From JAVBLG01 sp031553655 (lineage in GTDB: Bacteria; Desulfobacterota; Desulfovibrionia; Desulfovibrionales; Desulfovibrionaceae), in NCBI GenBank assembly GCA_031553655.1, contig JAVBLG010000063.1:1-40501 (forward strand): a stretch of DNA of 40,501 bases, read 5' to 3'. Below, in pieces: positions 31,001 to 37,948 of the stretch. Position 1 is the stretch's first letter, and each line of letters starts with the position of its first letter. Position numbers and translations under genes: made by a program. The notes beneath the pieces were generated by a model. That model saw nothing but the letters and a program-made list of their open reading frames with translations. It was not told the origin of the DNA and did not search any database.

Positions 31001-31592
31001 AGTGGCAACACTCAGCGGTTTTGTGCGTTTTACCGGCGCAATTGTGGTGTTGCGATGGGATAACGCCAATACAGCCGCCAATGCTACGCTGGACGTCAAT
31101 TCCACCGGAGCGGCCGCGATTACCGTCGGGGCTGTCGCAGCGCCAATTGGCGCATTGATAAAAAGTATGCGGGCGATATTCGTTTTTGACGGCACAAACT
31201 GGGAATTGCTGAATCCCGGCAACGCCGCAACGGCCACGGCGCTGGCAACGGCCCGCAACATATCCATATCCGGCAAAGTCACGGGCACGGCCACACCGTT
31301 TAACGGCAGTAAAGATATAGCCGTAAACGTTACCGCCGTTACCGCCGATTCCTGCACCGGCAATTCCGCCACGGCCACTAAATTGGCCGCAGCCAAAAAT
31401 ATAGGCGGAGTGTCGTTCGACGGCTCTGCCGCAATTAATTTGCCAGGAGTGAATATAGCCGGAAATCAGAACACCTCGGGCAATGCGGCCACGGCAACCA
31501 CGGCCACCAAGTGGAACGGCGCGGCCAAAACCGTTTCCGCAGCCGCGCCTTCGGGCGGCGCTGACGGCGACATCCATATTCAATATCTATAA
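28023..31592 (+). CDS. Collagen-like tail fibre, 1189 residues
   Basis: ATG 28023, 5 bp after the previous stop. Residues 1-110 are helical (attachment). About 115-490 are Gly-X-Y runs rich in GPKGDTG and GATGPAG, interrupted three times by a 37-residue unit starting AATIQVGTVTTLAAGAAATV. Residues 490-1189 are fibre modules with repeated GNAATATALATARNISISGK and C-TGNSATAT units, ending GGADGDIHIQYL. Collagen repeats in phage proteins form stable trimeric rods. Repetition is also strong at DNA level, so length changes by recombination are likely. The downstream 31611-31868 gene carries another version of its C-terminal end. Confidence 0.9.
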   Translation: MSTPKEIIEGAGGDSGQPQAPDTAALGQLVGNVNSAVGTLQDSAELLVEAAARLAEHERVVADKTHYGHIKTGAGFALNPETGAHDVSFPEAMENLVAPAVDEAVEKAVKDIKGAKGDTGPAGPIGPAGPQGPKGDTGATGATGPTGPQGPKGDTGAQGPKGDTGATGATGPAGAKGDTGTQGPKGDTGATGPIGATGPTGAKGDTGAAGAAATIQVGTVTTLAAGAAATVANAGTTSAAKFNFGIPQGAQGPIGATGPTGAKGDTGAAGTAATIQVGTVTTLAAGAAATVANAGTTSAAKFNFGIPQGAKGDTGDTGATGARGATGATGPAGPAGPQGPKGDTGAIGPIGATGPAGATGATGPAGAAGAAATIQVGTVTTLAAGAAATVANVGTAAAAKFNFGIPQGAVGATGATGPAGAKGATGATGAIGPAGPAGPQGPKGDTGAIGPTGATGPAGPAGATGATGPAGPVNLGGTPSTQAFGDTAAAGVSTSAARGDHKHAMPAAPTTITGNAGSASKWAAARTLTLAGPLTGSVKIDGSVDATLTVGKVISPSNIELTPADTAGHGGFVDFHFNASTENYTSRIIEWESGILTINKSGGGIGTIKSNLEGNAATASACTGNSATATKLATPRNIAGVPFDGSAKIDLPGVNVAGTLAGSPICAGNNNSRAVSSLFYKATGTATGASTGVMAIKLPSNFAAARCMFTVELTVYNYLQTLSGAKLVISGYIDAAGAVSAKCTAFVSNSAVISEIRIAALNTDDAYILLSTPTGTWQYWSVFVENICINYNSVAVDLVADWAVSILATEELWTSVRTVPVNTRLEAATATTAEACTGNSATASALKAPRSLKVALASTDAVTFDGSAAQNAIPVTGILGVLNGGTGNKTGNAATATALATARNISISGKVTGTGTAFDGSGPISIPVTAVTADSCTGNSATATSAAACTGNSATATKLATARTIDGIGFDGSKNIIVPRYGVCNTASATVEKVATLSGFVRFTGAIVVLRWDNANTAANATLDVNSTGAAAITVGAVAAPIGALIKSMRAIFVFDGTNWELLNPGNAATATALATARNISISGKVTGTATPFNGSKDIAVNVTAVTADSCTGNSATATKLAAAKNIGGVSFDGSAAINLPGVNIAGNQNTSGNAATATTATKWNGAAKTVSAAAPSGGADGDIHIQYL

Positions 31593-31610
31593 CAAGGCAG
31601 GTAAGCAGTT

Positions 31611-31868
31611 ATGGCTTTACCGGGGATCTTGCAGCGCCTTAACGAGCATATTGCTAATAAAATAGCACATATAGTTAAAGTGCAAATTACCGGGGATGTA
31701 ACCGGCTCGGGCACACCCGACGCCAACGGCAACATCTCTATCGCGGCTACCGGCGTCAGGGCAACCACGGCCACCAAATGGGACGGCGCGGTTAAAACCG
31801 TTTCAACAGACGAGCCCAGCGGCGGTGCTAACGGCGACATCCATATCCAATACCTACAAGGAGCATAA
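31611..31868 (+). CDS. Short fibre C-terminal module (paralogue of the collagen fibre end)
   Basis: 85 residues from ATG 31611, with AAGGCAGG upstream. The last 35 residues (TATKWDGAVKTVSTDEPSGG, then GDIHIQYLQGA) repeat the end of the 1189-residue fibre almost exactly. Its N-terminus MALPGILQRLNEHIANKI is a different helical start. It may be an alternative or additional tip subunit, or a cassette for exchanging fibre ends by recombination. Confidence 0.65.
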   Translation: MALPGILQRLNEHIANKIAHIVKVQITGDVTGSGTPDANGNISIAATGVRATTATKWDGAVKTVSTDEPSGGANGDIHIQYLQGA

Positions 31869-31872
31869 AAAT

Positions 31873-32532
31873 ATGTCCGAATCTTTAGAATCCACCGAAA
31901 TTATGTATGACCCCAGTGTCCCCCCCGATCATCCCGCAAGTGTGTGGACCGAAAACGGCTGGGAGCGCGTAGTTGCCACCATTATGGAAGACGGCTCCCT
32001 GCGCCTGATGCCCGACAATATATGCCCAAAATGTGTACTGCTTTTGACCGAAGCGGAATGGGCCGCGTTTCCGCAACCCCCCAATCAGTACTACAAATGG
32101 GATTTTACGGCTGAAAAATGGGTGGATAAACGCGACCCGGCCCGGCTAAGAAAAGAAGCCGGTTTGCGCATCCGCAATGTGTTCGAGGCCGTACGCTGGC
32201 GAGCCTGGGGCGCGTATATTCCCGATTTTGAAACAACCACTTGGCCGGGTCAGGTGCGCGAGGCCGAGGGGTGGCTCAACGATCAGGCTTATCCCACGCC
32301 GGGAATTGACGCCTACCTGGAGGAGCTGGGAAGCGAAGCGCCGGAAAAAGCTGAATTTGCCCGCGTCATTCTTGAAAATGACATCGCCTTCCGCGCACAA
32401 ATCATGCGTGTAAACGCCCGTCAACGCCTTTGGATAAACCGGATCTACACCTGTGCCGACAATGCGGCTACGGACATGCTCATGGCCGAACTGGAGGCCT
32501 TTGACCTGGATCAGCGCAAGGCGGTCGGTTAG
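31873..32532 (+). CDS. Tail fibre assembly protein (Tfa-like)
   Basis: 219 residues from ATG 31873, immediately after the fibre genes. The central YYKWDFTAEKWVDKRDPARL and the helical C-terminal half (RAQIMRVNARQRLWINRIYT) fit tail fibre assembly chaperones, whose typical middle motif is W-D--W. It would help the collagen-like fibre trimerise or fold. It is somewhat longer than lambda Tfa (194). Confidence 0.7.
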   Translation: MSESLESTEIMYDPSVPPDHPASVWTENGWERVVATIMEDGSLRLMPDNICPKCVLLLTEAEWAAFPQPPNQYYKWDFTAEKWVDKRDPARLRKEAGLRIRNVFEAVRWRAWGAYIPDFETTTWPGQVREAEGWLNDQAYPTPGIDAYLEELGSEAPEKAEFARVILENDIAFRAQIMRVNARQRLWINRIYTCADNAATDMLMAELEAFDLDQRKAVG

Positions 32533-32534
32533 TC

Positions 32535-33074
32535 ATGCCCCTGCACGTGAAAGTCGGCACCAAATGGTACAATTCCAAAGCCTGGATAAAAGTGTCCGGC
32601 GCATGGAAAAATGTGTTGAATATTTACACCAAAGTGTCCGGCGCGTGGAAAAAGCTGTGGACCTATTCCTGGGATACCAGCGACACGTGGAGCAGCTGCT
32701 CGAAAACCTGCGGCAGTGGAACGCAAACCCGCGCCGTGCCCTGCAAACGTTCCGACGGAATCACCGTTACCGACGCGTTTTGCACAGCATACGGGGCCGG
32801 AACTAAACCGGCAACTAGTAAGGCCTGTAATACGCAGGAGTGTACAGATTGCCGAGGCCCAGGCGACGGTTATTCAATTATGAATACCGGCTATATCACC
32901 AGTGACGAAGATCCTACTATACTTTATATTGGTGATATAAGGTGGGGCAGTGTCGTGGTCTGTAGTTGCCATTATGCTACAAGCCCAATAACAAGCTGTA
33001 ATTATGGTGGTTATAGCTACTGGCTCGGCAACGGCGGGATCGACTATGGTCAAGTATGCCGTAAACCAGTCTGA
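32535..33074 (+). CDS. Tail protein with a thrombospondin type 1-like repeat
   Basis: 179 residues from ATG 32535, 2 bp after the previous stop. Residues 15-42 hold two KVSGAWK repeats, a common phage tail motif. Residues 46-103 fit a thrombospondin type 1 repeat: W-S-S-C-S-K-T-C-G-S-G-T-Q-T-R and six cysteines at 55, 59, 70, 83, 98 and 103. The last 75 residues are richer in Tyr, Cys and AT-rich codons than the neighbours, as if a tip was recently exchanged. Such repeats bind sulfated glycans in animal proteins, so binding to mucus or surface glycans is possible but is inference. Confidence 0.75.
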   Translation: MPLHVKVGTKWYNSKAWIKVSGAWKNVLNIYTKVSGAWKKLWTYSWDTSDTWSSCSKTCGSGTQTRAVPCKRSDGITVTDAFCTAYGAGTKPATSKACNTQECTDCRGPGDGYSIMNTGYITSDEDPTILYIGDIRWGSVVVCSCHYATSPITSCNYGGYSYWLGNGGIDYGQVCRKPV

Positions 33075-33101
33075 CGCAATATTATATAATGGAAAATTAA
33101 A

Positions 33102-33434
33102 ATGGAATCCAAAACAGGCAAGATACTTGAAAAGCTGATTCTACCACTAACTGTGGCTGTGCTGGTGGGCATGGGATCTTCCGCGCTCACCGGCATGACC
33201 ATCATGGCCCGGCTTGAGGAACGCGTCATCCACCTTGAGCGCAAGGCCGGTGATCACGTCAAGGAAACCACGGAAACCGTGGTGGCGCTGCGCGCCAAAG
33301 ACAACGACTATGAGCGGCGGCTGTCGAAAATAGAGGCCTTCAGCGAGTCCACGCAGCGCATCCTTTCCGAGATTGGCGCGGACGTGAAGATGATTCTCAA
33401 AACGCAAAAATTCCCCGCCGAACGCGGGCGATAG
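33102..33434 (+). CDS. Membrane-anchored coiled-coil protein of the lysis region
   Basis: 110 residues from ATG 33102. One N-terminal membrane helix (LILPLTVAVLVGMGSSALTG, about residues 11-30) is followed by a long coiled coil with ARLEERVIHLERKAGDHVKE. The layout fits a holin partner or an inner-membrane spanin-like protein. It stands just before the holin-like gene. The exact role is uncertain. Confidence 0.65.
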   Translation: MESKTGKILEKLILPLTVAVLVGMGSSALTGMTIMARLEERVIHLERKAGDHVKETTETVVALRAKDNDYERRLSKIEAFSESTQRILSEIGADVKMILKTQKFPAERGR

Positions 33435-33446
33435 GAGGGCAAGGGC

Positions 33447-33926
33447 ATGCTCATCGAAACTATCCTCTCCGGGCTTGGCGGCGGCATTCTGCGCCTTGCG
33501 CCGGAAATATTGAAGTTGCTTGATCGCGGCAGCGAGCGCAAGCACGAACTGGCCATGCAGGACAAGGCCCTTGCGTTCGAACAATTGCGCGGCGCTTCGC
33601 GCATGGCCGAAATCAACGCCGCCGGACAGGCCGCTCTTGACCTCGGCGCCATGGATGCCCTGCGCGAGGCCTTGACCGCCCAGGGCAGGCCATCGGGCAT
33701 CCCCTGGGCGGACGCGCTTTCGCTCACCGTGCGCCCGGTGATCACCTACTGGTTTATGCTGCTTTATTGCTCGGTAAAAATGTCCTGCTTCGCCATGGCC
33801 GTGCGCGGTGGGGCGGATTGGGTCGAAGCCGTGAAACTCATGTGGAGCCCGGAAGACATGGCCATTTTCGCCATGCTGCTCAACTTCTGGTTTGTGGGGC
33901 GGGTGTTGGAAAAAAAGAGTGCGTAA
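33447..33926 (+). CDS. Holin-like membrane protein (3TM family)
   Basis: 159 residues from ATG 33447, with GGAGGGCAAGG upstream. The N-terminus MLIETILSGLGGGILRLAPE is a hydrophobic/amphipathic helix, then a helical segment, and the C-terminal part has two membrane helices around RPVITYWFMLLYCSVKMSC and AIFAMLLNFWFVGRVL. This matches the three-helix holin family first named from gene transfer agents (GTA_holin_3TM). It would open the membrane so that the lysozyme encoded next can reach the wall. Confidence 0.7.
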   Translation: MLIETILSGLGGGILRLAPEILKLLDRGSERKHELAMQDKALAFEQLRGASRMAEINAAGQAALDLGAMDALREALTAQGRPSGIPWADALSLTVRPVITYWFMLLYCSVKMSCFAMAVRGGADWVEAVKLMWSPEDMAIFAMLLNFWFVGRVLEKKSA

Positions 33927-33968
33927 ACCATGACCAGCAACACCTTAAAAGCGTCAAGGAACGGATAA

Positions 33969-34436
33969 ATGATTCCACGAGTGACTTTCGAGCTTTGCGA
34001 ATACTTCGAAGGCTTTCACGAGGAGGTTCGCCAGGGCGCGGTGGTTACCGCCGTGCCCTATATCTGCCCGGCGGGCTACTGGACCATCGGCTACGGGCAT
34101 TTATGCGACAAAAACCACCCGGCCATTACCCGTGAAAAGGCCCGCGATTACCTGAACGGCGACCTGCAAACCGCCGTTTCCGCCGCAATCCGCTACTGCC
34201 CGATTCTGCTGGCGGAACCGGCGCACCGTCTGGCCGCGATAATCTCCTTCACCTTCAACCTGGGCGCGGGGCGGCTGCAAACGTCCACCCTGCGCCGCCG
34301 CATCAACCAGGGCGACTGGAACGCCGCCGGAGACGAACTCTTGCGCTGGGTACACGGCGGCGGGCGCGTGCTGCCGGGGTTGGTCAAACGGCGCGCGGCG
34401 GAAAAGAAGCTGTTGCTTACTGGGGAGTGGCAGTAA
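33969..34436 (+). CDS. Endolysin, GH24 (T4/P21-type) lysozyme
   Basis: 155 residues from ATG 33969. GH24 signatures are the catalytic Glu in YFEGF (residue 14), the WTIGYGH block (about residues 38-44) and the FNLGAGRLQTSTLRRRIN and GLVKRRAAEKKL motifs near the end. The spot where T4 lysozyme has catalytic Asp is Cys here (C-PAGYW-T, five residues before the Thr), as in a known subgroup with an E-C-T triad. No signal peptide is seen, so export depends on the holin. A terminator follows the gene. Confidence 0.88.
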   Translation: MIPRVTFELCEYFEGFHEEVRQGAVVTAVPYICPAGYWTIGYGHLCDKNHPAITREKARDYLNGDLQTAVSAAIRYCPILLAEPAHRLAAIISFTFNLGAGRLQTSTLRRRINQGDWNAAGDELLRWVHGGGRVLPGLVKRRAAEKKLLLTGEWQ

Positions 34437-34443
34437 AAAGAAA

Positions 34444-34470
34444 GGCCGGGCTCGCCCGGCCGCCTTTATT
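34444..34470. terminator. Terminator between the lysis genes and the minus-strand genes
   Basis: GGCCGGGC-TC-GCCCGGCC (34444-34461) with A-rich DNA on the left and TTTATT on the right, so it could end transcripts from both sides. It separates the late operon from the inverted genes. Confidence 0.75.
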
Positions 34471-34490
34471 AAAAATAACGTGCCATACAC

Positions 34491-34784
34491 TCAAGGCTTG
34501 AGCATAAAACGGAGGATAAGGGCAATAAGCCCCACAGAGGCGGCCAGCATGGCCCCCAGGCGAATGGTGAGGCGCAATTCCATCTGGCTCATCTTGTTTT
34601 CCAGACGCGCCTCAACCTTGTCTATTTTATTGTCCAGTTCTTTGAAGGCCTCGTGCAGGTCGCCTTTGGTGGCAAGCTCCTGTTTTTGCCTTTCATCGTA
34701 CTTTTCAAAAACTTCAACAATAATCTTGGCGGCGTCCTCGCCCACAGCCTTCTCAAGCTTTTTGGCATCATCAAAAAGCAGCAT
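34491..34784 (-). CDS. Coiled-coil membrane-anchored protein (DUF1640-like), copy 3
   Basis: 97 residues on the minus strand, starting MLLFDDAKKLEKAVGEDAAK with GGAGG upstream of its ATG. It shares the FKELDNKIDKVEARLENK insert with copy 2 but lacks the 12-residue NTLELKMEKMEL part. The same membrane helix and MLKP end close it. Being in the opposite orientation beside the BRCT gene, it may be expressed from the lysogenic side, unlike copies 1 and 2. Confidence 0.8.
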   Translation of the reverse strand: MLLFDDAKKLEKAVGEDAAKIIVEVFEKYDERQKQELATKGDLHEAFKELDNKIDKVEARLENKMSQMELRLTIRLGAMLAASVGLIALILRFMLKP

Positions 34785-34885
34785 GGCATGTCCTCCATAT
34801 GATCCTTGTAAACACTGCGTGGGGAATAGTCAATTACGGTGCCAGCAACCGCGTCCTTAATCGCCGGCATTCGAGCATGCGTGCC

Positions 34886-36028
34886 TTATGCCGTGTTTTC
34901 TTTCGAATTATATTTTAACCCAAGCCGCTGTATTTCGTTCCAAAGGTGATCTTCGGAAATAATGCTTATTTCGCTTCCTGCGGCCCGCCATCCCATGGCA
35001 TCCTCTATTTTTGTGCCGTGGCTGGCATATTTCCATGATTTGGTCACCAATGAGCCGACAACCAGATAGCGTGGATAACTTTTTCGTATAGCATCTGTTA
35101 TCCGGGCACCAAAAGATTCCAGCATATCTTCAATTTCGGAGCGTCGCCCAGAAAGAAATGTTCCGGTCAGGCAGAACGACTCATACTCAAAATTCACTTC
35201 TGGCATGGGGACATCAAAAGGTATTTCTGTTGGCATGGCTTCTTGGGCTTGCTGTCCTTTTTCTCCGGTAAATTCCCGAAGAAGTGCCAATAGCTCCGTG
35301 GCTTCATCTTTATCCAGATTGCTATCTACCAACATATCGGCCAGCCGGTTAATCAGTGTGTCAGCGGGAAAAATATCGGCCACGTCATCATGGTTATTCA
35401 GCCAGTTTAATAAAAAACTGGCTTCGGATTGGTTTACTTGATTATCGGCAATTATACCTTTGCATAATCCCACCAGTTCATCATAATTTCTGCTCTGGAT
35501 ACGGCTGGCGTTGAAAACGTGAGGAACAGAGTTGACGTCATACATGGCCTTTTTATCCCCCAAAATCAAAAGCCGCACCAAGTCATCCTGAGTCATAGTC
35601 TCCGTGCGTTCCAATTTCCAAATTTTCGGGCCATCCTGGGCACTGTAAAATTTAAGCTCAATTTTGCCGGGGTCGCGCTTTATTCCGCCTCCCCCAGGCT
35701 CCACCGGGCTGGCCTCGGCCACTTGCACGACGGTTTTACCGTCGGTGCTGTGTATAGTGTAACCCTGTTTAAAATCAAACCGCGAGCCCTGCGTCCATAC
35801 GGAATAGGACTTTTTATTGCGTTTGCGCTGCTGAAAAATAATATCAAGGGCGTCGGCAAAGCTGGGGCCGAGCTTGAATGCCCATCCCTGACAAAAATCT
35901 TCAGGCAATGGCCCATATCCCTCTTTAGGTTCAAGGCATGTTATAAGCTCGGTTCCGCGCCGCTGCTTGTCTTTTGGGGTCGTGGCGTCTTTCAGTATCC
36001 GCAAGGCATGCGTCTGATTCTTATTCAT
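34886..36028 (-). CDS. BRCT-domain protein with TerB-like middle region
   Basis: 380 residues from the ATG complementary to 36026-36028; a GTG one codon earlier is possible. Residues 1-175 are of unknown fold, with a WTQGSRFDFKQGYTIHSTDG segment. About 185-270 are a helical TerB-like region (KGIIADNQVNQSEASFLLNW, DKDEATELLALLREF). About 275-375 are a BRCT domain (FCLTGTFLSGRRSEIEDMLE, GARI, YLVVGS, KWEDAM-like end). BRCT domains bind phosphopeptides or DNA ends. Similar proteins are common as accessory phage genes with no known role. It is probably transcribed leftward with or near the repressor, in the lysogenic state. Confidence 0.8.
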   Translation of the reverse strand: MNKNQTHALRILKDATTPKDKQRRGTELITCLEPKEGYGPLPEDFCQGWAFKLGPSFADALDIIFQQRKRNKKSYSVWTQGSRFDFKQGYTIHSTDGKTVVQVAEASPVEPGGGGIKRDPGKIELKFYSAQDGPKIWKLERTETMTQDDLVRLLILGDKKAMYDVNSVPHVFNASRIQSRNYDELVGLCKGIIADNQVNQSEASFLLNWLNNHDDVADIFPADTLINRLADMLVDSNLDKDEATELLALLREFTGEKGQQAQEAMPTEIPFDVPMPEVNFEYESFCLTGTFLSGRRSEIEDMLESFGARITDAIRKSYPRYLVVGSLVTKSWKYASHGTKIEDAMGWRAAGSEISIISEDHLWNEIQRLGLKYNSKENTA

Positions 36029-36112
36029 CACTGTCCGCCTCTATTGTAGTTTACGCCCATTTTTTTATGCCTATCAACCACAAATAGTTGTAAATCTATA
36101 ACGGGAAAATAA

Positions 36113-36592
36113 TCACTTTTGCCCGCTTGCGATTTTAGGCGCTGCCGGGGGCCTGGAAATGTGGTTCTCGTTTTTTTCTCTGTCCTGGGTGAGAAGCTCT
36201 CGAAACAAACCGAGGGAATACCGCTGTTCTTCCACAAGCTCCTGAAGCAATTTGTAGTTTTCATCTTTAAGTTTGGCCACTTCCGCACGCAAATCTTGCA
36301 ATTCCCGCTCTTGCTCAGGGGTTGCAGAGTTCGCCGCTTCGCTCCGCAACATCGCGCCTTCGCCGAGTAATAGCCAGCTTACACTTAGGCCAAGTTTTAC
36401 TGACCATGCAGCCAAGACCGCAGCATTCGGAAAACTTCCATCTTTATATGCAGAAAATGATTGCTTAGAAATACCAGCAAGTTCTGCTAACTGTTTTCCA
36501 TTCTTGCCGGTTTTTTCCATGAATAATTCCAGACGCTTTCTGAAATCAGCATGAATCAGTCCTGACCATTGCATATCTTTACTTGACTTCAA
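36113..36592 (-). CDS. Phage repressor-like HTH protein, CI family N-terminus, no peptidase
   Basis: 159 residues if started at the TTG complementary to 36590-36592, which has AAGGA upstream; ATG at 36574 is the alternative, with a poor ribosome site. Residues 15-80 are an HTH domain of the phage CI repressor type (GKQLAELAGISKQSFSAYKDGSFP). Residues 95-125 are a leucine-rich coiled coil, probably for oligomerisation. There is no S24 self-cleavage domain, so RecA-triggered inactivation is not expected. It faces the Cro-like gene across a 63-bp region with operator-like repeats. Confidence 0.75.
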   Translation of the reverse strand: MKSSKDMQWSGLIHADFRKRLELFMEKTGKNGKQLAELAGISKQSFSAYKDGSFPNAAVLAAWSVKLGLSVSWLLLGEGAMLRSEAANSATPEQERELQDLRAEVAKLKDENYKLLQELVEEQRYSLGLFRELLTQDREKNENHISRPPAAPKIASGQK

Positions 36593-36622
36593 TTCAAGTT
36601 TTCCTTACTAGTCTTTCTAAGG
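36581..36622. promoter_or_regulatory. Divergent control region with operator-like inverted repeats
   Basis: Two inverted repeats are seen: ACTTGA-7-TCAAGT (36581-36599), which spans the repressor TTG start, and CCTTA-10-TAAGG (36603-36622). A promoter for the rightward genes fits here: TTGACT (36583-36588), 17 bp, TACTAG (36606-36611). The overlap makes them credible binding sites for the repressor or Cro-like protein. Confidence 0.5.
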
Positions 36623-36655
36623 GCAACACCAAATTCCCCCGCAGGAGAATGGATA

Positions 36656-36955
36656 ATGGAATTTACTTCTGACCATAACCAAATCCCAAATCAGGCGCAA
36701 GTTGTGTCATCCGCGCTGGTGACCATTGCCGGTGTTGACCGCCGTACAGCCTTCCGCATGTGGCAATTGACCGGGGAAGGCAAATCTTTGGAAGAATTGG
36801 GCAAGAGTCTCGACATGAGCGCCAGTGCGATTTCGTCAGCCCTTAATGGTGAGCGTATGCCTGTCAAAAACCATAATGCTTTGCTCGCCGCAGGCGTGCC
36901 CGGTTATCTTTTGCCGCGTGCTGAAGATGTTAAGCCCGGCCCCAAGCCCAAGTAG
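36656..36955 (+). CDS. Cro-like HTH regulator
   Basis: 99 residues from ATG 36656, with AGGAGAA upstream. An HTH at about residues 38-66 (SLEELGKSLDMSASAISSAL) and a proline/lysine-rich end (GPKPK). It is divergent from the repressor gene and first in the rightward early operon, which is the Cro position. Binding specificity cannot be told from sequence. Confidence 0.7.
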   Translation: MEFTSDHNQIPNQAQVVSSALVTIAGVDRRTAFRMWQLTGEGKSLEELGKSLDMSASAISSALNGERMPVKNHNALLAAGVPGYLLPRAEDVKPGPKPK

Positions 36956-37034
36956 CAACCAATAACTCCGGCCCATTATTCCCCGTTCGCGGGGAGCCGC
37001 GCAAGCATACTGTAATTACGAGGAAAACCGCACC

Positions 37035-37526
37035 ATGCCCCACAACAAACAAATTTCCGGCGTAAAGCTCCCCTCTTTGGAGGGCTACTCCCTTGCTTCG
37101 GCCATCCGCATGGCCGTGGCTGTGAGCGATAAAAACGAAGACGAAATCGCCGCCGCCATGGGCTGGGGATCGTCCGTCTCCAATCGCGTTTTTTCCAATC
37201 AGGATTATTGGCCCACCCTGCCCACAATTCCGCGCTTTTGCGAGGTTACCGGCAATACCATTCTGGCCCAATGGATTGTGGACAATACCAATTTTCTGGC
37301 CGTGCCCGCCCAGCCCATGGACGCCCCTACCCTCATGGCCGACCTGCGCAAAATGATGCGCGAATTTTCCGAGCTGCTGCGCGAGAGCGAAAAAGCCCTG
37401 GAAGACGGCAGCATTTCCACCGCCGAAGCCCGCCGCGTACTCAACGAGCTTGACGACATCTTCAGCGTGGGGTCGGCCATGACTTCGCGCCTGCAAGCTG
37501 TGATTCAACGCAAAAAGGGGGAATAA
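37035..37526 (+). CDS. Phage regulatory protein CII-like (P2-type family)
   Basis: 163 residues from ATG 37035 (MPHNKQISGVKLPSLEGYSL). The region 25-85, with EIAAAMGWGSSVSNRVFSNQ and IPRFCEVTGNTILAQWI, matches the phage regulatory CII family, in which a helix-turn-helix is followed by a conserved IP-FCE-TGN-LPLRWL-type motif. The C-terminal helix (MADLRKMMREFSELL) probably oligomerises. It is the second gene of the early operon and may activate or tune the lysogeny decision. Confidence 0.65.
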   Translation: MPHNKQISGVKLPSLEGYSLASAIRMAVAVSDKNEDEIAAAMGWGSSVSNRVFSNQDYWPTLPTIPRFCEVTGNTILAQWIVDNTNFLAVPAQPMDAPTLMADLRKMMREFSELLRESEKALEDGSISTAEARRVLNELDDIFSVGSAMTSRLQAVIQRKKGE

Positions 37527-37528
37527 CC

Positions 37529-37726
37529 ATGGCTACATTTACTTGCCGGGTACATTTGGGCGGGCTGCGCCTGCGCGTTTCGGGCAGCCTCGCGGTTATC
37601 ATGATCTGGACGCGCCTGGCTTTGGGCATGAACGAAACATTGCGCCGCGTCTATTCCCAGCGCCGCCGCGCCGTGCTGGACGCCATGGAAGCCAATGCGG
37701 AAGCTGGTCAAGGTTCCGGCTATTAG
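37529..37726 (+). CDS. Small basic early protein, unknown
   Basis: 65 residues from ATG 37529, 2 bp after the CII-like stop and with a GGGGGAA ribosome site in its end. The product (MATFTCRVHLGGLRLRVSGS) has a short hydrophobic middle and a basic helix (RRVYSQRRRAVLDAM). It is likely real because of the tight spacing. Confidence 0.55.
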   Translation: MATFTCRVHLGGLRLRVSGSLAVIMIWTRLALGMNETLRRVYSQRRRAVLDAMEANAEAGQGSGY

Positions 37727-37753
37727 CCCTCAAACCAAGGGATAAATCAAGCC

Positions 37754-37948
37754 ATGTCGTGCCATCTGTGCCAACTCAAAGACGACTACGCCAAATCTCT
37801 GGAAGCTTACATCAAGGCCCTGGAAATCGCGCTCGAAAACAGCCGCCGCAGCCTCGCCGCCGAAGGCAGGCAAGTAAAAAAAGCCCGCCGGGCTGTGGTG
37901 GAGGTCAAGCAACAAATTAACCCGGACGCTCCAAAGAAACTGCCATGA
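37754..37948 (+). CDS. Small coiled-coil early protein, unknown
   Basis: 64 residues from ATG 37754. It starts MSCHLCQLKDDYAKSLEAYI, with CHLC as a possible half metal site, then an uninterrupted charged helix. Its stop overlaps the ATG of the BRO-N gene (ATGA), so it is translationally linked to it. Confidence 0.55.
   Translation: MSCHLCQLKDDYAKSLEAYIKALEIALENSRRSLAAEGRQVKKARRAVVEVKQQINPDAPKKLP

Noticed and set aside
24802..33074. Diversity-generating retroelement in the fibre region
   Set aside because: No reverse transcriptase gene and no template/variable repeat pair with adenine-biased changes are visible.
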